Shown: positions 49,431 to 63,120 of the stretch, in pieces
Layout: each line of letters starts with the position of its first letter
Position numbering within the stretch: position 1 is the stretch's first letter
From: Erythrocercus mccallii
Lineage: Eukaryota; Chordata; Aves; Passeriformes; Dicruridae
Reading direction: 5' to 3'
NCBI GenBank assembly: GCA_013397435.1
Contig: VZRG01001594.1
Coordinates: 1 to 64,000 of the forward strand
Length of the DNA stretch: 64,000 bases
Notes under the pieces: model-generated
The model's input: the letters and a program-made list of their open reading frames with translations, nothing else
Databases searched by the model: none
Told to the model about the DNA's origin: nothing
Position numbers and translations under genes: made by a program

Positions 49431-52400
49431 ACCAGGATGCTTAGTATTGCTGTGACCACAACTCCATTTTAAATATATCTGTAATTAACAATATAAATGC
49501 AAGGCATAGGTACATACGTGTATCACTTCCCAATAAGAATTTGAAGCTCACTGATTTTGAAGATTAGTCCTACCTCTTATATGACAATTATTAAAGACAT
49601 TCAAAATTATATATGTTTTATAGTAGCTGATAATTTTTAGCCTTCTGCCTAGACAATTTATGTGAAAAGAACATATTCACCAAAGTAGGTATTACAAAAT
49701 CCATCCCCAAATATTATATATGATTAGCAAAAACTAATTGTGGTTACGGAAGAAACCTTGCTGTGACTTCCCAGAATTGTGCTAACCTGCAAAATCAATC
49801 TTCCATTTTAAAATCGGCTTTTACCCTCCCTCCTCTACTTCCTTTGTTTTGAGAAATTTCAGAAAGCAGTCTTGTCACATATTGACAGTGACGAGACAGG
49901 GAGCCGACCTGTTCAACTCAATGGGCTGAGGACTTCAGAGATGAACTGCAATAACTGAAGTTTGATCAGTTTATGGGAGGGATTGTGTGTCTGTGCCAGT
50001 GGCAGCAGGCACTGGAACCGATGATCAGAAATCCTCCAGTGCTGTGTTCTTGTTTTAGTAAAGAATGTTTAAACACAGGGCTTTTTCTACATTTTTCCTT
50101 TGGTTGTTTTTTTGTTTGTTTGTTTGTTTGTTTGTTTGTTTGTTTGCTCTTTAGTTTTATTTGTGCCTTTTTGAATCAAAACACACTGAGAAAACAAAAT
50201 GTTCTGCCTTGCAAAACATATTAAGAGGCAAAATTCAGACCCAAAGGAGGCAAGGAGTAAAGATGGGAAAGCCAAACTGGCTGGTATTTAGATATTCTAC
50301 AGCTATTCTAATAAAGCAATGTGTTTATGGCATTGCAGTGACAGGGCATTGAATGACCCACATCTGTATTAATGAATTCTTATAACCTAACAAATATGAG
50401 AAGACACCCAGTGAGACTCATCCGTGTCCTTTCCTGACTCTTGCACTGTGAATTGGAAGTGTTTGGGAAAAGGCAGGTTGCACAAATCAAAACATGTCAG
50501 AGACCACTGCAATCTTTTGATACTACAGAAAGTCAAACTCCAAGGCTTGACCATCGGACACAATATTGATACAGCCTATTCATGAAGTCATGGCAAACCA
50601 CACACATTGCAAATAGCAGGGATACACCCGTTTGTGTCCCAGTCAACCAAGAAAGACAATGAGTATCAGCGTGGTCTCAGCTGGTGATGCAGCACAGTCG
50701 AGCTAAGATCTTCCATGTGGATTCTCTGTGCTTCTTTCCAGGTATTTTCCCTTCCAGGCCTGAGCAACAGGGTTTTTGAAAACTTTAAAATTAACTCATC
50801 ATCTCTATATGAGTGACAATTAGGACACTTACCATGTGGGTGTAGGCATGAACATATATCGGTTTTCTTATTTATGTTCTTGTCTCTTCTGTTGTAAAAT
50901 GAATGCCAATGAAACAGCAACTGGGGAATGTTAATGTGGGCACTGAAACATTAACTTGTCTGAGATATTTTTGTGATCTTAATTGCAAAGTCTTAAATAA
51001 CATTGACAAAGCTGTATTCTCTATTGATTCTATTGCTATACTAAACTCTTCATTATGTGAATTTGTGAATGCTCACAAGAGTCAATCATAATTATGCATG
51101 GCCCAATATAATTGAAATCAAAACAATGGATTGATCATGTTGTAAAGTGTTTTACTTCTAGCAATCTCTGTGAGGTAATCAACCAAAAATTAGATCTGTA
51201 TATTAGTGGTTTATTTATTTAACTATTAAGCAACAGTTAATAAACTTCCAGAGGTCCTTTTCACATAAGTTCACATCAGCAGGCAAACTGATTTTAGACT
51301 TATATCCCCAAAACTTCTAAGAACTATACTAAAAAGTACAAGACAAAACAGTTGTTTCATTATAACTTAAAAATATATAAAAACAAACAAAAAAAACCCA
51401 ACACATTTTATTCTACTAAACCATGTTCCTGAAAGTCTTAGTTTTAGTTTCACATAAATGGAATAAAAGTCATACAAATTTTGTAAATGGAATGGAATGA
51501 TACTACTTTATCTGAACCACTAATACACCATTTTGAATTAAGGGGAACAAACTACTATCAACAGTGACATGAATGTTTTAAATAACATTTAGGTGGGAGG
51601 TTTTTTTGGGTTTGGGTGAGAGTTACTTTAGCCAGTTCTGGAAATACCCTTAACAATTTTTATCCAAAGAATTCTATTGAGAAATGAAGGTTAAGCTTCA
51701 AATTTATCTACACACTATTAGCAACAGTGAAAAAAATCTAGGGATTTGGTAACTGTAATGCAGTTTCTATGAAAGTATAATTGCTTAGAGAAGATGAAGT
51801 GATCCCAAGTCCTAATTTCTAATAGAGCAAAAGATGGCAAGTGGTAGGCAAAGTGGAATCACTGTGACCAGCTGCTGAGGTAACCATGTTCCTGATATTA
51901 TGTTATTACAACACCAAACAAAAAAAAAAAATCATTGTTGCATGTAAATTAGAGTAGAAAATAAAGAGAGAGCCTTAAAAAGTTCTCCAGTTTTATTTCT
52001 TCCTGGTGATGGACCTACGACATGCAGAGCCTACTGACTTTTGCCAAGAGTTGAACAATTTAAGAACAAAAATTTTGTACAAAATTCATGCAAAATTCTG
52101 CAAAATTCCTGTGCCCATCAGATGGAATAAGGTGTGCTTAGGGGGATGTTCATCCCGTTCCTGTATGGATTTCTGCCATATTGTTCCATAGACTGTTTAT
52201 ACTGAGACACTCTTCTTTTGTCTTTCCCAACAGTTCTTTAAATTCTTCAACATTTTGATTTCATGTAGTTCTGACTTATCTCTAGTGAAGCCATCTTGTA
52301 ACCCGAGGTAGAAGAAAATTGTCAGTGCAATTGTCTTCCATGTTCTTTCAGGGTATTGGTGTTCCTGATTAGACTCCACACAGTGGCCAAAGATCACTTC

Positions 52401-53640
52401 TCACAAATTTGCCTTCAAGGTAGGCATAACACACCTCCTAGGTGTCAAAGAGCAGGTTATAAATGTTCCTTCTTAAGAAGAAAATTGGTAAGCCATGTGA
52501 AAACTTCGTTTTCTCCTTCTTCCTCTTCATCCCTCCCTGTTTGATAGACCATGAATAAAGCAGTATTTTTCTTTTTTTTCTGATGAAATTCAGCTGGCTC
52601 TCCACCCTGGAGTTCATAGTCCTGTGCCACTGGACAAGGACAGAAACACAGAGAGAAATGTGTATCCTCTTCTCTGCCACAGGACTCCTCAATGCCTGTC
52701 CAAGGAGACAATTTCAAGAAGGCAAATAAGTTTAATTTAGCCTCTGAGCTTTTTCTCTCCTCATTTCTCTGATGAGATGTTCAATTCACTCCATTTTGTT
52801 GTCAGATTTGTGACATAGAGACCTGTCTCTGAGCAATGAGTCTAAAGCCAATATCTCATTTCACATAAGCCACTAAGCAGTCATCACATGGTAATGCTTT
52901 CCAGTCACTATGGATGCAAGGCTGTAAGCTTTCATCTATAAATTCTTTTTTAGTTGCTCATTTCTGTCAAGCTGGTCTAATCTACTTACACCTGGCACAT
53001 TAATTCTTATCTTTTCCCTGCAACATTGTAATTATATGTTATTTCCAGCAATAATTAATTCTCTCTCGGGCGGGCTTTTTATAGCTTATAAGTCAAAGTG
53101 GGCTGCACCATACTAAATAATTAATTCAGACTGTGTTTTATGTCATGACATGCACACAGCCTCCCAGGTGTAACAGTTAGAGAATTCTTTTGAGAAGTCC
53201 TTGGCTCACAGAGGTTTACAGACCAGAAAGCAGCAATTGTAATGGTTATTTCTCTCTCTCACACCAACAGTAGGTGTGTACAGTTCTTTGTACCAATAAT
53301 CTATTTGTGGCAGCTATTTCCAGAAGGCCTTGCTATATTCTCAAGTCACAAGATCATGCAGCTGCAGATCACGTGAATGACTCCAAACAGTACAGAAAAG
53401 CCTGCAACGTTTCACACACTTACCTGCAGTTGCCCATATTTCTTTGGCTTCTTAATTATACAGAAAAGGGACATTCACATGAAAAAACGTGATATGAAAT
53501 TGTAGCTATGAAGTATTGACAAGCTGTGCACGTAGAAAACTCAATCATTAAGCAAAAGTCGATAGCTAGATATGGTACCTTACCTAGGGGAAGTGTAATC
53601 TCAAATACCTCACCCTCCAGAAATACAGAAAAGAAAAAAT
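49431..53640. other. Unique AT-rich non-coding sequence
   Basis: No gene is seen. It contains the (TTTG)9 tract at 50111-50146. Around 53020-53150 there is a block with repeated AATTAATT cores that might be a conserved regulatory element. The open frames near 52356-52717 on both strands overlap and look like chance. Confidence 0.55.
50111..50146. repeat. (TTTG)9 microsatellite
   Basis: Nine perfect TTTG units follow a short T run (50107-50110). The repeat gives a run of CLFV in the frame 49973-50224, which is therefore not a gene. Confidence 0.97.
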
Positions 53641-53644
53641 TTAA

Positions 53645-53668
53645 GGTGGGGGAGTGGGGGTGGGGAGG
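53645..53668 (+). other. G-rich tract, possible G-quadruplex
   Basis: Runs of 2, 5, 5, 4 and 2 G are separated by 1 to 3 bases. Three runs of four or more would give a three-layer quadruplex only if a bulge or split run supplied the fourth strand; a two-layer fold is easier. Confidence 0.45.
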
Positions 53669-56600
53669 AGTACTTTAAAACTAGCCAGGAAGACAGATTA
53701 GGTAACAGAAGCCTGAAAGTTTCAGTATGCCTAAAAGGATTTGCTGGAATCCAATGAGATAATGTTTGAAAGACGAAAGAACTCTATTAATAGGAAAAGT
53801 ATAATTACCAATCATGAACTATAAAGAATGCAAATATATTAAACAGAATTATAACACATACCTCCTTATCAGAGGAAGGATAGCAACTGCACAAGGAAGA
53901 CAAGGATCAGAGAATAACATTGTATAGAAAATATGAATAGTAGCAATTTAAATTACTTGTGTATAATGAAGCATCAGAAAAGAATATGTTTAAAGAATAT
54001 TTCCAAATACCTTAAAGCAATAGCTTCCAAATTTGCTCTTCTATTGTGTTCTTTCAGTTGCTGGTGTGAGCAGTGGCAGTAGAAATTCGGGATCCTATCT
54101 CCCCTTTTGTCCATGCAAAGCCTTTTAGCTATTTCAGAAACAGTCTCACTCCAGCTGCAGTACATTAACCAGTAGCACAACAAGTCCCATCATCACAGGA
54201 TCATTCAAAGAGTTAGACTAAGTGAAGTACTGTAAATTTACTCCTTTGGATTAAATAGAGCAAAATATTATATAATTTTACTGATGGTAAAACCCCTCTA
54301 CCATAAACTATTATATAAATAGCAAAAGGTTAAAAAACATATATATCCTATTGAAAAATCTAAATAGCTTGGGCAAAATCTTGAACCACAGTGACCAAAA
54401 TATTTATTTATTTTTATTTTAGATAATATTTGTCCTATGTTCTGTCATATTTTCTGATTCCAGTTGTGCAGGACTGGACAGCTCAATAGGAAGTTACAAT
54501 AGCAATGAGATCATAAATCTAGGTTTTTTCTGAGGGGTGATTGTGTGGCATGACATCTTCCTTTCTTTTTGTAGAAAATAAATACTGTTATGAAGCTGAG
54601 TTAGAAATAGGCAGATATGATTCACATAAAGACAACCAAATAAAATATAGTAAGGTCTTCAGCAGTTGCTACCATGAGCTCTGTGTGTGGTGATTATAAG
54701 CATGCAGTGATCCAAATCAAGGGTTTTATTTGCATGTTTTGTAAATAGAAGAGGTTCATGTAAGACCTATCCTAAATCTGTTTTCTTTAGATAACAGCCA
54801 TGAGGCAGAGCTGGTGGCTGAAACCTGAAGAATATATTTGAGAAGGGAACGAGGGTTACAGTGCTTTTCCTTTATTTCAAAGGAGAGGCAGAGAACAAGC
54901 CCTATCTTCTAGCACAGTCCAGGATTACTGGACCACAGCACAATAACTGCTGTCCCCACAGAATAATAGAGGGTGAAAAGGAGGATAAGAGTATTTCAGA
55001 CCGCTTTAGAGTACCTGCACCAAATTTGGATCTTGTTGAAGGAGGAAGGTGCCAGCCACGGGAAGGGAACTGTGTGAAGCCAAGAATGTGTTCTCCAATA
55101 ATGAGACAAGAGCAGAAACGTTCTGTAAATGCAATCAGATGACAGGCTGTCTGTGTGCCTTCCCTCACAAGGAAAATGCCTTGAGTTTTCAGACTTCATA
55201 AGGAAACATCATATCCTGCAGTTATCAAGATATTCCTTTACTCATTCTCTTTGCAGGATGAAGTTCCAGCCATCAGACATGTCTGAGCAGCACAAGCATG
55301 GTAACAGACTGACAATTAATAACAACCTTCAGCAATGTGGCTGCAAGGTGGCCCAGAGCTGTCCTGCAGCCCCTCAATATGAAAAGTGCTGGCAATATTT
55401 TTCTTTAAATCTGCAATAGATGGGTGAGGGCTAAACAGTCTGAAAAAATTAATCATTTCTGCAGCATATTGGTAAAAAAAAGAGCATGACATTTTTTTTT
55501 TCTCCTGTGGCTCTCAAACTTAGCTTGGAGAATAGAGCATGCAGTTTTACTAGATGATGACTAAAGAAAATTACTGGATGTTTGGTCTTACCTGTGTTGA
55601 AATATTTCTTTTTTCCCCAGCTGAGTTAATATTCAAAGGGTTATGGTCAGACAAAAAAAAAAAAGGAAAGCCACTGGATATAAGGAAAAAAACATGTAAT
55701 TTTCACCTTCTAAATAATAGCATTCCTAAGATCTGGCAAAAAGCCAAAACTATGTCAACTTCTTGTCTAAATATGAAAGATTCTTGACAGCTCCATTATG
55801 CATAATTTTCTACATCCCATGAGAGTCCTGGTGCTTATAAAGAGCAAACTTGCTGTCTCCTTTCCCTCACAGAAGGAAGGTAAGTGCAGTTTCTTTAAAA
55901 GACTGAATAAGGAGCACGCTGAAATTCCTTTCAATTTGCAAACTGTCTCACAAGGTCATTAGTGCTGTTATAGCTGTTTGTTCGCGCTGTTATTTATACC
56001 ATGGCATCTGACCACATTGCAAGCATTAAAATAAAATATCTGTCCATAAGGCAGCTATAATTGTCATCTTCCTATTAACCACCTCTACTTATCGCACAGG
56101 GAGAGAAGAGCTGCAGCATTCTGGCTTGGCCCTGCTCATCCGAGGGACAGGGAGAGACTCATCTCAGTTTCTGAGCAGAAATAAGTCTCTGCCATAAACA
56201 ACACTCAGAAGTGAAGTCCTTGAATTTCCATGCTTTCAGTCAAAAGTTTAAATCTGAGGATTCTGGCAGATATCAAAATGTGCTTTCTGAACTGGGCTGC
56301 GATGATGACTACAGACAGTCCCTTGAGGCACAGGTGTACGTGGTGTGAGCTCTGCAGAGAAAGACTGGGATGAGAATGTGCTGCTACACTGGCATTAAGA
56401 AAACTTGACGGTCCTGGGCATCAAATCTTTAATTAAAATTTGCAGAAAATGCTTATTAATTATGAACATATTACTTAAAATTTCCCAGACAGATCATTAA
56501 AATTAGCAACTGGCAGATTTATCCATGTCTTTGGAACACAATATTCATCCTATAAATGCATGAAGAAGGAAAGAAAACCTGCAAAAATAAAACTAAACAA

Positions 56601-59600
56601 TATGCTGATAATAATAAAGATGCTATTATGATGCACATATATGTTGGTCAAAATAAGGTTTGTCTAGAAATGCTAGCATAGGCATTTACTAATTTTGAGG
56701 ACTCACCTCTGAATCCCTCTATTTTTGTTGTCTTAACTCATCAGTTTTTACTATTTAGATGCAAAACTAACCTTGTTTGAGACATATTTGTAAGGTCTTG
56801 CCTTCTGATTTAAAAATAAAACTGAGAAATTTCACCTGCACTTTTAAAACAGTGGCATGGAAATGAAATGTAATTTCCTTAAATGTCAAGATTTCCAAAT
56901 TTGATTGGGAATATGTTGCACATACATTTTATTTCTGTCTTACAGAAACTATCTGATTTGTTAGCAGTATAGATTAGGAGAGCTAAAGGGTAAAAATATA
57001 GCAATTTCTTTTATTTTCATATCTGCAAAGCAGAAAGAACTGTGTAACACTGAATACTGCAGGCGTCTCCCATTTGAAGTGCTTCTTGCCTTGGTCCCTG
57101 TGTACGCCATGCATATGCCTTTCTGAAATGAAATTCTCTCATTTTGTGTCAATGCAAGTAAAAATAATTGTATATCAGAAAGGATGGGGAAGAGTTAAAA
57201 TCGTACAGACTGTCAGTATGATTCATCTGGCTAAATACAAATGCCTACCGTGCAGACATTTGCATCAATGATTCCAGAGAATATACCCCTTTCATACCTG
57301 ATTGAGAAAAATTGCCACATCTAGAGTTCAGCTAATTTCATCTTTATGCTGGAAAGGAGACAAAATGACAAGGAAAAAAAAATTAAAAAGGCCTGGAAGT
57401 GTCTATTCCTCTTATTCCTCTTCATCAGCTAAAGAAGGAGTCTAGACAGGCATTTAGATGGAGATGTCTGCTTTGTAGGTGTCTAAAGTCTGATGAGATG
57501 AATCTTACCCCAAGTGAATGTCAACCTTTCCTACATTTTCACTGTATTAATTAAGAGCTGGAATGCAGACTTTATTCATCATGCACCAAGTGGTCTGGTT
57601 TATCTGTCATCATCTGGATTAGTGGGGACTTTTCAACATGACTGTTTATTCTTATCAATTTGTCTTCGTCACTTAAATTCTATTGTTTAATTCTGCTTCC
57701 AGAACTGAAGGACTGATTGAACAGCTTTATACATAAAGGAATAACACAGAATGTACTTCCTAAATTTGAAGACTACATTATTATCTTGAAGCCTATTAAT
57801 TTTAAATACTTAAATCATTTTTTAAATGTGCCTTTAACAAGAGATTGTGGGTATTTTTTTTTCAATAAAGTTTTCACGGCTTCAGGAATCCCTGTTTTGG
57901 CTACAGTGGCACAAAATGTGCATCTAGAATTAATGTGCTCTGTGAAGTCCATAAGTAAAAGTGAAACCAGCTTAAAGCTTGCTCATTAAAAGGTAGTTGT
58001 GACTTCCACAATTTATAAAAATATTTGTCTAGTTCCTTTCAGGAATAGTTCTCATAAATGGTCCTTACCTGCCTTCAAAGCAAATGTTGGTAGCCAGTGT
58101 GCAGCAAGAGATGTGCTAGAGAAAAGGATCATGGTAAATACAGGCAGCTGCACTGATTAGACCAGACTGTTTTTCTGGTGAAAAAGTGTAAATATTTAAC
58201 CCTCATGCATGGAATAAAGGGAAGATTCACAAGCATGTTTTGGTTTGGGTAGTTTTCACAGATTTACTGATGATTTTAATATTGTCTACCCAAACCTGAC
58301 TATTTTAATACATTCAGTCCAGGGATTTTTCCCAAGAAATCTAGATTAAAGATAGATAAGCTACCTTTATAAATGCTCTGTCCTGGAGACCCTGGCAGCA
58401 GTGTGGATATTCCCTTTCTAAAGTCTGATTTTTATGACCCCTCCAGCCAAAGGAGCAATACAGAGCCCAAGAGACAGAGGTGCACATGTTATACATTGGG
58501 AGAAGAAATGTGTTTGGAATTGCTGCCTCAGTTAGAGGTGCCTTTCCTCAAACTGGCAATGCTGCTGCCAGTCAAACAATATTATATGGTTGATCTATCC
58601 AGATGTGACATGCCATTGTAACAAACCTTCAGCCCAGGATACAGATACTGTTTTCTGAAAATTGTGATTATAATAGTTTCAGAACAAAAGGAATTTATGG
58701 GATTTTTTTTCCCTTCTTTTTAAAAGTTTTTAAATCTGTTTTCCAAGTGTCAGAGCCCATGAAATAGAATGATGTAGGCTGCTCAAGTTAAGATGCTGGA
58801 GCAGAAATAGAGGAAAAACCTGGGTAATTTCCTATTACCTACTAGTATCAAATACTTGAAATCTGGCTGCTCTGCTTGAATCACAATAAAGCCTTTTTTT
58901 CCCCTGTGAGAAGCAACAGAATTTTAACCAGCTTCATTATTTCCATTTCTCCACTGCTTTATTTTTGATATTATTAGCCAGTCCATTACTGGAATCTGAT
59001 ATTTCATACCCATCTGTAAGCACAAGGAATAAATCTGTCAGATTTTCATTATTAGAGCTTTGAAAGTATTAGTACCTTTAGACCTTGCATCCTACTAGAT
59101 TTTCCTTATACTTCTCTTTGACTTTCACTATAGTTGCCTTAATAGGTAGGAAAATATAGATATAGAAAAGTAAGTTATCCCAAGTAAGTTAGCTGGACAT
59201 CTTTTTCTCAGGCTGAAAACTAGTTTAGTGCTCTGCTTTCCCACTGCAGATCTTTAGCCTCTAGAGTATCCATTTCCCTTATGGTCAGCTACCCGTCTCC
59301 CTTTCCATTATATTTCTGAAAATGCTGAAATGCCTCAAACAGTTACTCCTCTGACCATCTATGTCAATAAGGAGTTTCAGACTCTCTGCAGGAATACAGG
59401 CTGGAAAAGTGTCTATACCCTTCCTGTCTCGTTTTTAAAAACAAATCTGCTCTCATAAGGATCTGCTGACAGGAAATAATTATCTGTCTCTGAGAGTACA
59501 ATGGAACTGTTCTCATCTAGCCTGTTTAAGTCTGCAGACAAAAATACAAGAGCTTGAAGTCTGGAAGTGTAGCAAATTAGTCTATTAATTTTGGGGAGAC

Positions 59601-60201
59601 AGTTAAGAGAATGTGAGGGACTTACACTTCCTTACACATTTAATGCACAAGCATCCAGACCAATGTCTCACCTAATAAAAATAGCCTGAGACACATGACT
59701 ATAAAATCAGACTCAAACTGTTTCCTTGTCTCGAGTTTAATCACAGGCTCCCCAAGTTCCTCAGCTAAGATGCAAAGAGTGGTGGGACATATTTTCCAAA
59801 GTTCAATTCAATAAGGGAATTGAAGGAAATTCTGGCTGACCAGAAATATTTCTTTTGTAACTGTAGGTACTTCCAGGGTTAGACAGCTGCTGAATGATGC
59901 AAGCTGAATTTGATTCAAACTGATGGAATACTCAGGTCTGTTCCAAAGTCCTTCAAAGCTGCAATAGGCATTGTAATTCTCCCATGAGGATTATTAATAC
60001 TAAGGGACATGATTTTCTACAGGACTAAGTATGGGAGGCAAGAGAAGTGGACTTTTGGTCTGAGAAGAAATTGTCATGGTGTGCTTAAAAAAACCTACAT
60101 TGAGGCTTCAAAACCTAATATGTAACATACAGGTGAAAGACCAAAAGTGCTGAGTATCATTAGGTGTGTGGCAGTAGAGGTCTCCTTTCCTCTCTGTGCT
60201 G

Positions 60202-60216
60202 GTGTGTGTGTGTGTG
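60202..60216. repeat. (GT)n microsatellite
   Basis: About seven GT units without interruption. Confidence 0.9.
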
Positions 60217-63104
60217 GCCAGTCCCGTTCATATTTTGGGTGTGCATGTATGTATACATGTAACTCTTTACTTACCTCACCTGGGAACACAGAACTGTAGA
60301 AACCTTGCAACTACCAGCTCAGAAAGGAGGAATGTCCTGGGGCCATTAGCTATCTGATGAAGATACCTCTAAGAGCCCCACCTGGGCACCCAGAACCAGT
60401 AGAGCAGCCAAAGAATATATATCCATCCAGACAACCAGTGGGAAAACAGAAAATATACTCTAGGGCATTTCACGTGGCAGCAGATGTCCATAGGCGGAGT
60501 GGGACTCAGGTGTTTGAAGAACAATCTGAATCCCAACAACAGCACTAGACAAAATTAATCAGAAACCTTATCATTATGAGTATTAGTTGATTTCTGTCTT
60601 TCAGTTCAACCTGCAATATGTTTACTTGCCTGAAGGAAATGTTCTAATCTCCTTACATGACAACAGATCACCATCATTATTCTTTCCCAAATGAATGCTA
60701 ACTTAATTCTATATCTCACACAGGAGTGTAAAGATACTTCTAACCTTCCCTGCACATTGCAGCTACTGGGAATACCTTGGGAAAGCAGCAATGGCAAAAT
60801 GCTTGCTCAGCACTCAGGACAAGCAAAGTTGTGTAAGGTTCATTTGCTTTTACAATAATTCATTGTAGCACAACAATTTATTCTTTTTAACCTTTAAACT
60901 CCTTTTTTTTTTTTTTAATGAGACTATATGGCAAAAGATGAATAAATAGCAGGTCTATTTTAAAAAGTGTGACTTTCACATTCTTTCTCCACCTGTGATC
61001 CAGAAAGCTGCACCAGGCCTTTCTTTGTAAATCTTGGCAGTGGGAGCTGCTAATCCTTACACTGAGCACAAGAGACATCATCTGGTGCCCAGGGATTTAG
61101 CTACCATTAGCTACCAAAGCTCTTTCCTCTGCTCCCTTTTTGCCCCAGTCCCGCCCTTGTCCTTTGGGCTCATTATTCAGGCAACTGTAAAGCCCAGGTA
61201 ACATAGCAATAAATGCAAAGGCAGGTGGCTTTCCACTGAGGGCTGTGAACATGTGAAATAACAATGAAGTAGTGATCTGGTGAAGCTTTGTTACAAGGCC
61301 AGTGGTGACCCAAGGGAAAGGATGATTTGGTCTCCATTGTTTGCTGTTAATTTCATTCAACATAAGGATCCTCTTCTTGTGTGTAGAACACATGCATTGT
61401 TTCATACTCTCCAAATGCCAACAGCAACAATTACATGTTTACTTTATTTTCTTTTTCTTTCCCCCAAAGTGAATAAACATTTTTTCTTGCATTTTTGTCC
61501 ATGAGTACATTTTTGATCCATTTTTAGACTTGCTCTGAACCCTGTCTTTCTCAGCACTATCCATTAGCCAAAGTTTAACATTCTGGAACTTCCAGCCTGA
61601 CTTGAAAGCTGTATGTTAAATTATGCAGCTGAATTCCATCAGTCAATTTCTCCTTTGCTGTCAACACATCAGCTACATTTTTTACTGTCTGAACAAGCTC
61701 ATCCCATATAACAGACTGCAAAAACATCAGAGAGAAAAAAAGAATCAACACAGGACAATGCTTCCTAATCATGCCCACATTAAAAAAAGAAAGACACAAG
61801 GATTGCTTTGTATTGCTTATTTCTTTTGCAAAATAAAATTTTTTGAAAATCTCTTTTGCATATCAGACAAGCCAGAAATGGCCTTATTTAACTTCTGAAA
61901 CACTGGGATCATTCTGAGCAAAATTCTGCTGTGAATAAAAAAATATGCAAAGCTGCCTGTAGCAGTGTGGTACAGGTTATCTGACCTATCAGCTTCACAA
62001 AATGAAAGCTAATGAAGTCATGGCAGAAAAAGCCAACTGTTACACATCAAACAATTGCAGAGCCTTTGCAGAGAATGATTGTAAATTGCATGTTAGTATG
62101 TGGATGATAGTTGTGAATAGCTATGTGTTTTTATAATATGCTAAAACTATTGCTACAGCAATTTCTTTTCTAGGCTAGGCCTACATGATCTACTATTCAT
62201 GTAATCTTAATGGCAGCTAAAGTGGGAATAAAATCTTTATGAAAACCACTATGGTTAGCTCACTTTAAGGCAGAAATTCAATCAGTAGCCCACTGAAATT
62301 ACTTATGTTTTGACTAAGGTATTTGGCTCCTTTTATTGAACATTCTGCTTTCAATGCATACATCCCATGGATATAAAACGATGGATCTTGCTGGATTTTA
62401 AACCAGTGGCACTTTATATCATTAATAAATATTCATTTTCCTGCTATCCCTCCAGTGGTATTTCATCATCAATCATGGCTGAAATCACAGCTGTGAGAGC
62501 TGTTTATGCTTTAGTGTTCTCCTCTACATGATTTGGCAGATACTTATGAAATTATTGGAGTGTGGAAGAAAAGGGGGGGCTGGACAGGAGGGAAGAGGGG
62601 GATGCTTTTAAAAAAAACATAATCTTTGTGGCCGTAGTTATTCACAGAGAAATCCTGTTTTGTTTTGCCTTCCAAAAAATACACATAAATCACTCCATTG
62701 GTCTCAACTGTCCTGTGAAAATAAAAATGATCCCAAACTGTTCAAGAATTACTCAGGGACTATTCAGTGCTCAATATGTCAGAGAAGCAAAGACAGACAC
62801 TCAGGAAGAGGAAGATTACAATCAATGAAGAAAAATCAATAGCATGTAGAAGTTATCCTGCTGCCAGCATTGTCAGGAAAAGGTTTCTCCATTCCCCAGT
62901 CTCATTACATGTAGAAGATTATTAGAAACTGAGCAGCCAAGGTGAAGCTGTAATCATCTCCCCTTTGCTTTTATGTTCTTAGTGTAAATCAACATTTCAC
63001 TTTGACTTAATAAACAAAACAACTTGCTCTGCTACCAATGTAGCATTTTATATATTTGTTTTACCTGCCACTGTAAATGAAAAGGGATGAGATTAAAAAT
63101 CCTT

Positions 63105-63120
63105 CTTTAAGGCCTTAAAG
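63105..63120. repeat. Perfect 16-bp palindrome
   Basis: CTTTAAGGCCTTAAAG equals its own reverse complement. The flanking bases do not extend the symmetry. Confidence 0.95.

Noticed and set aside
49973..50224. Frame with a repeated C-L-F-V motif, membrane-like
   Set aside because: The motif is the translation of the (TTTG)9 microsatellite.
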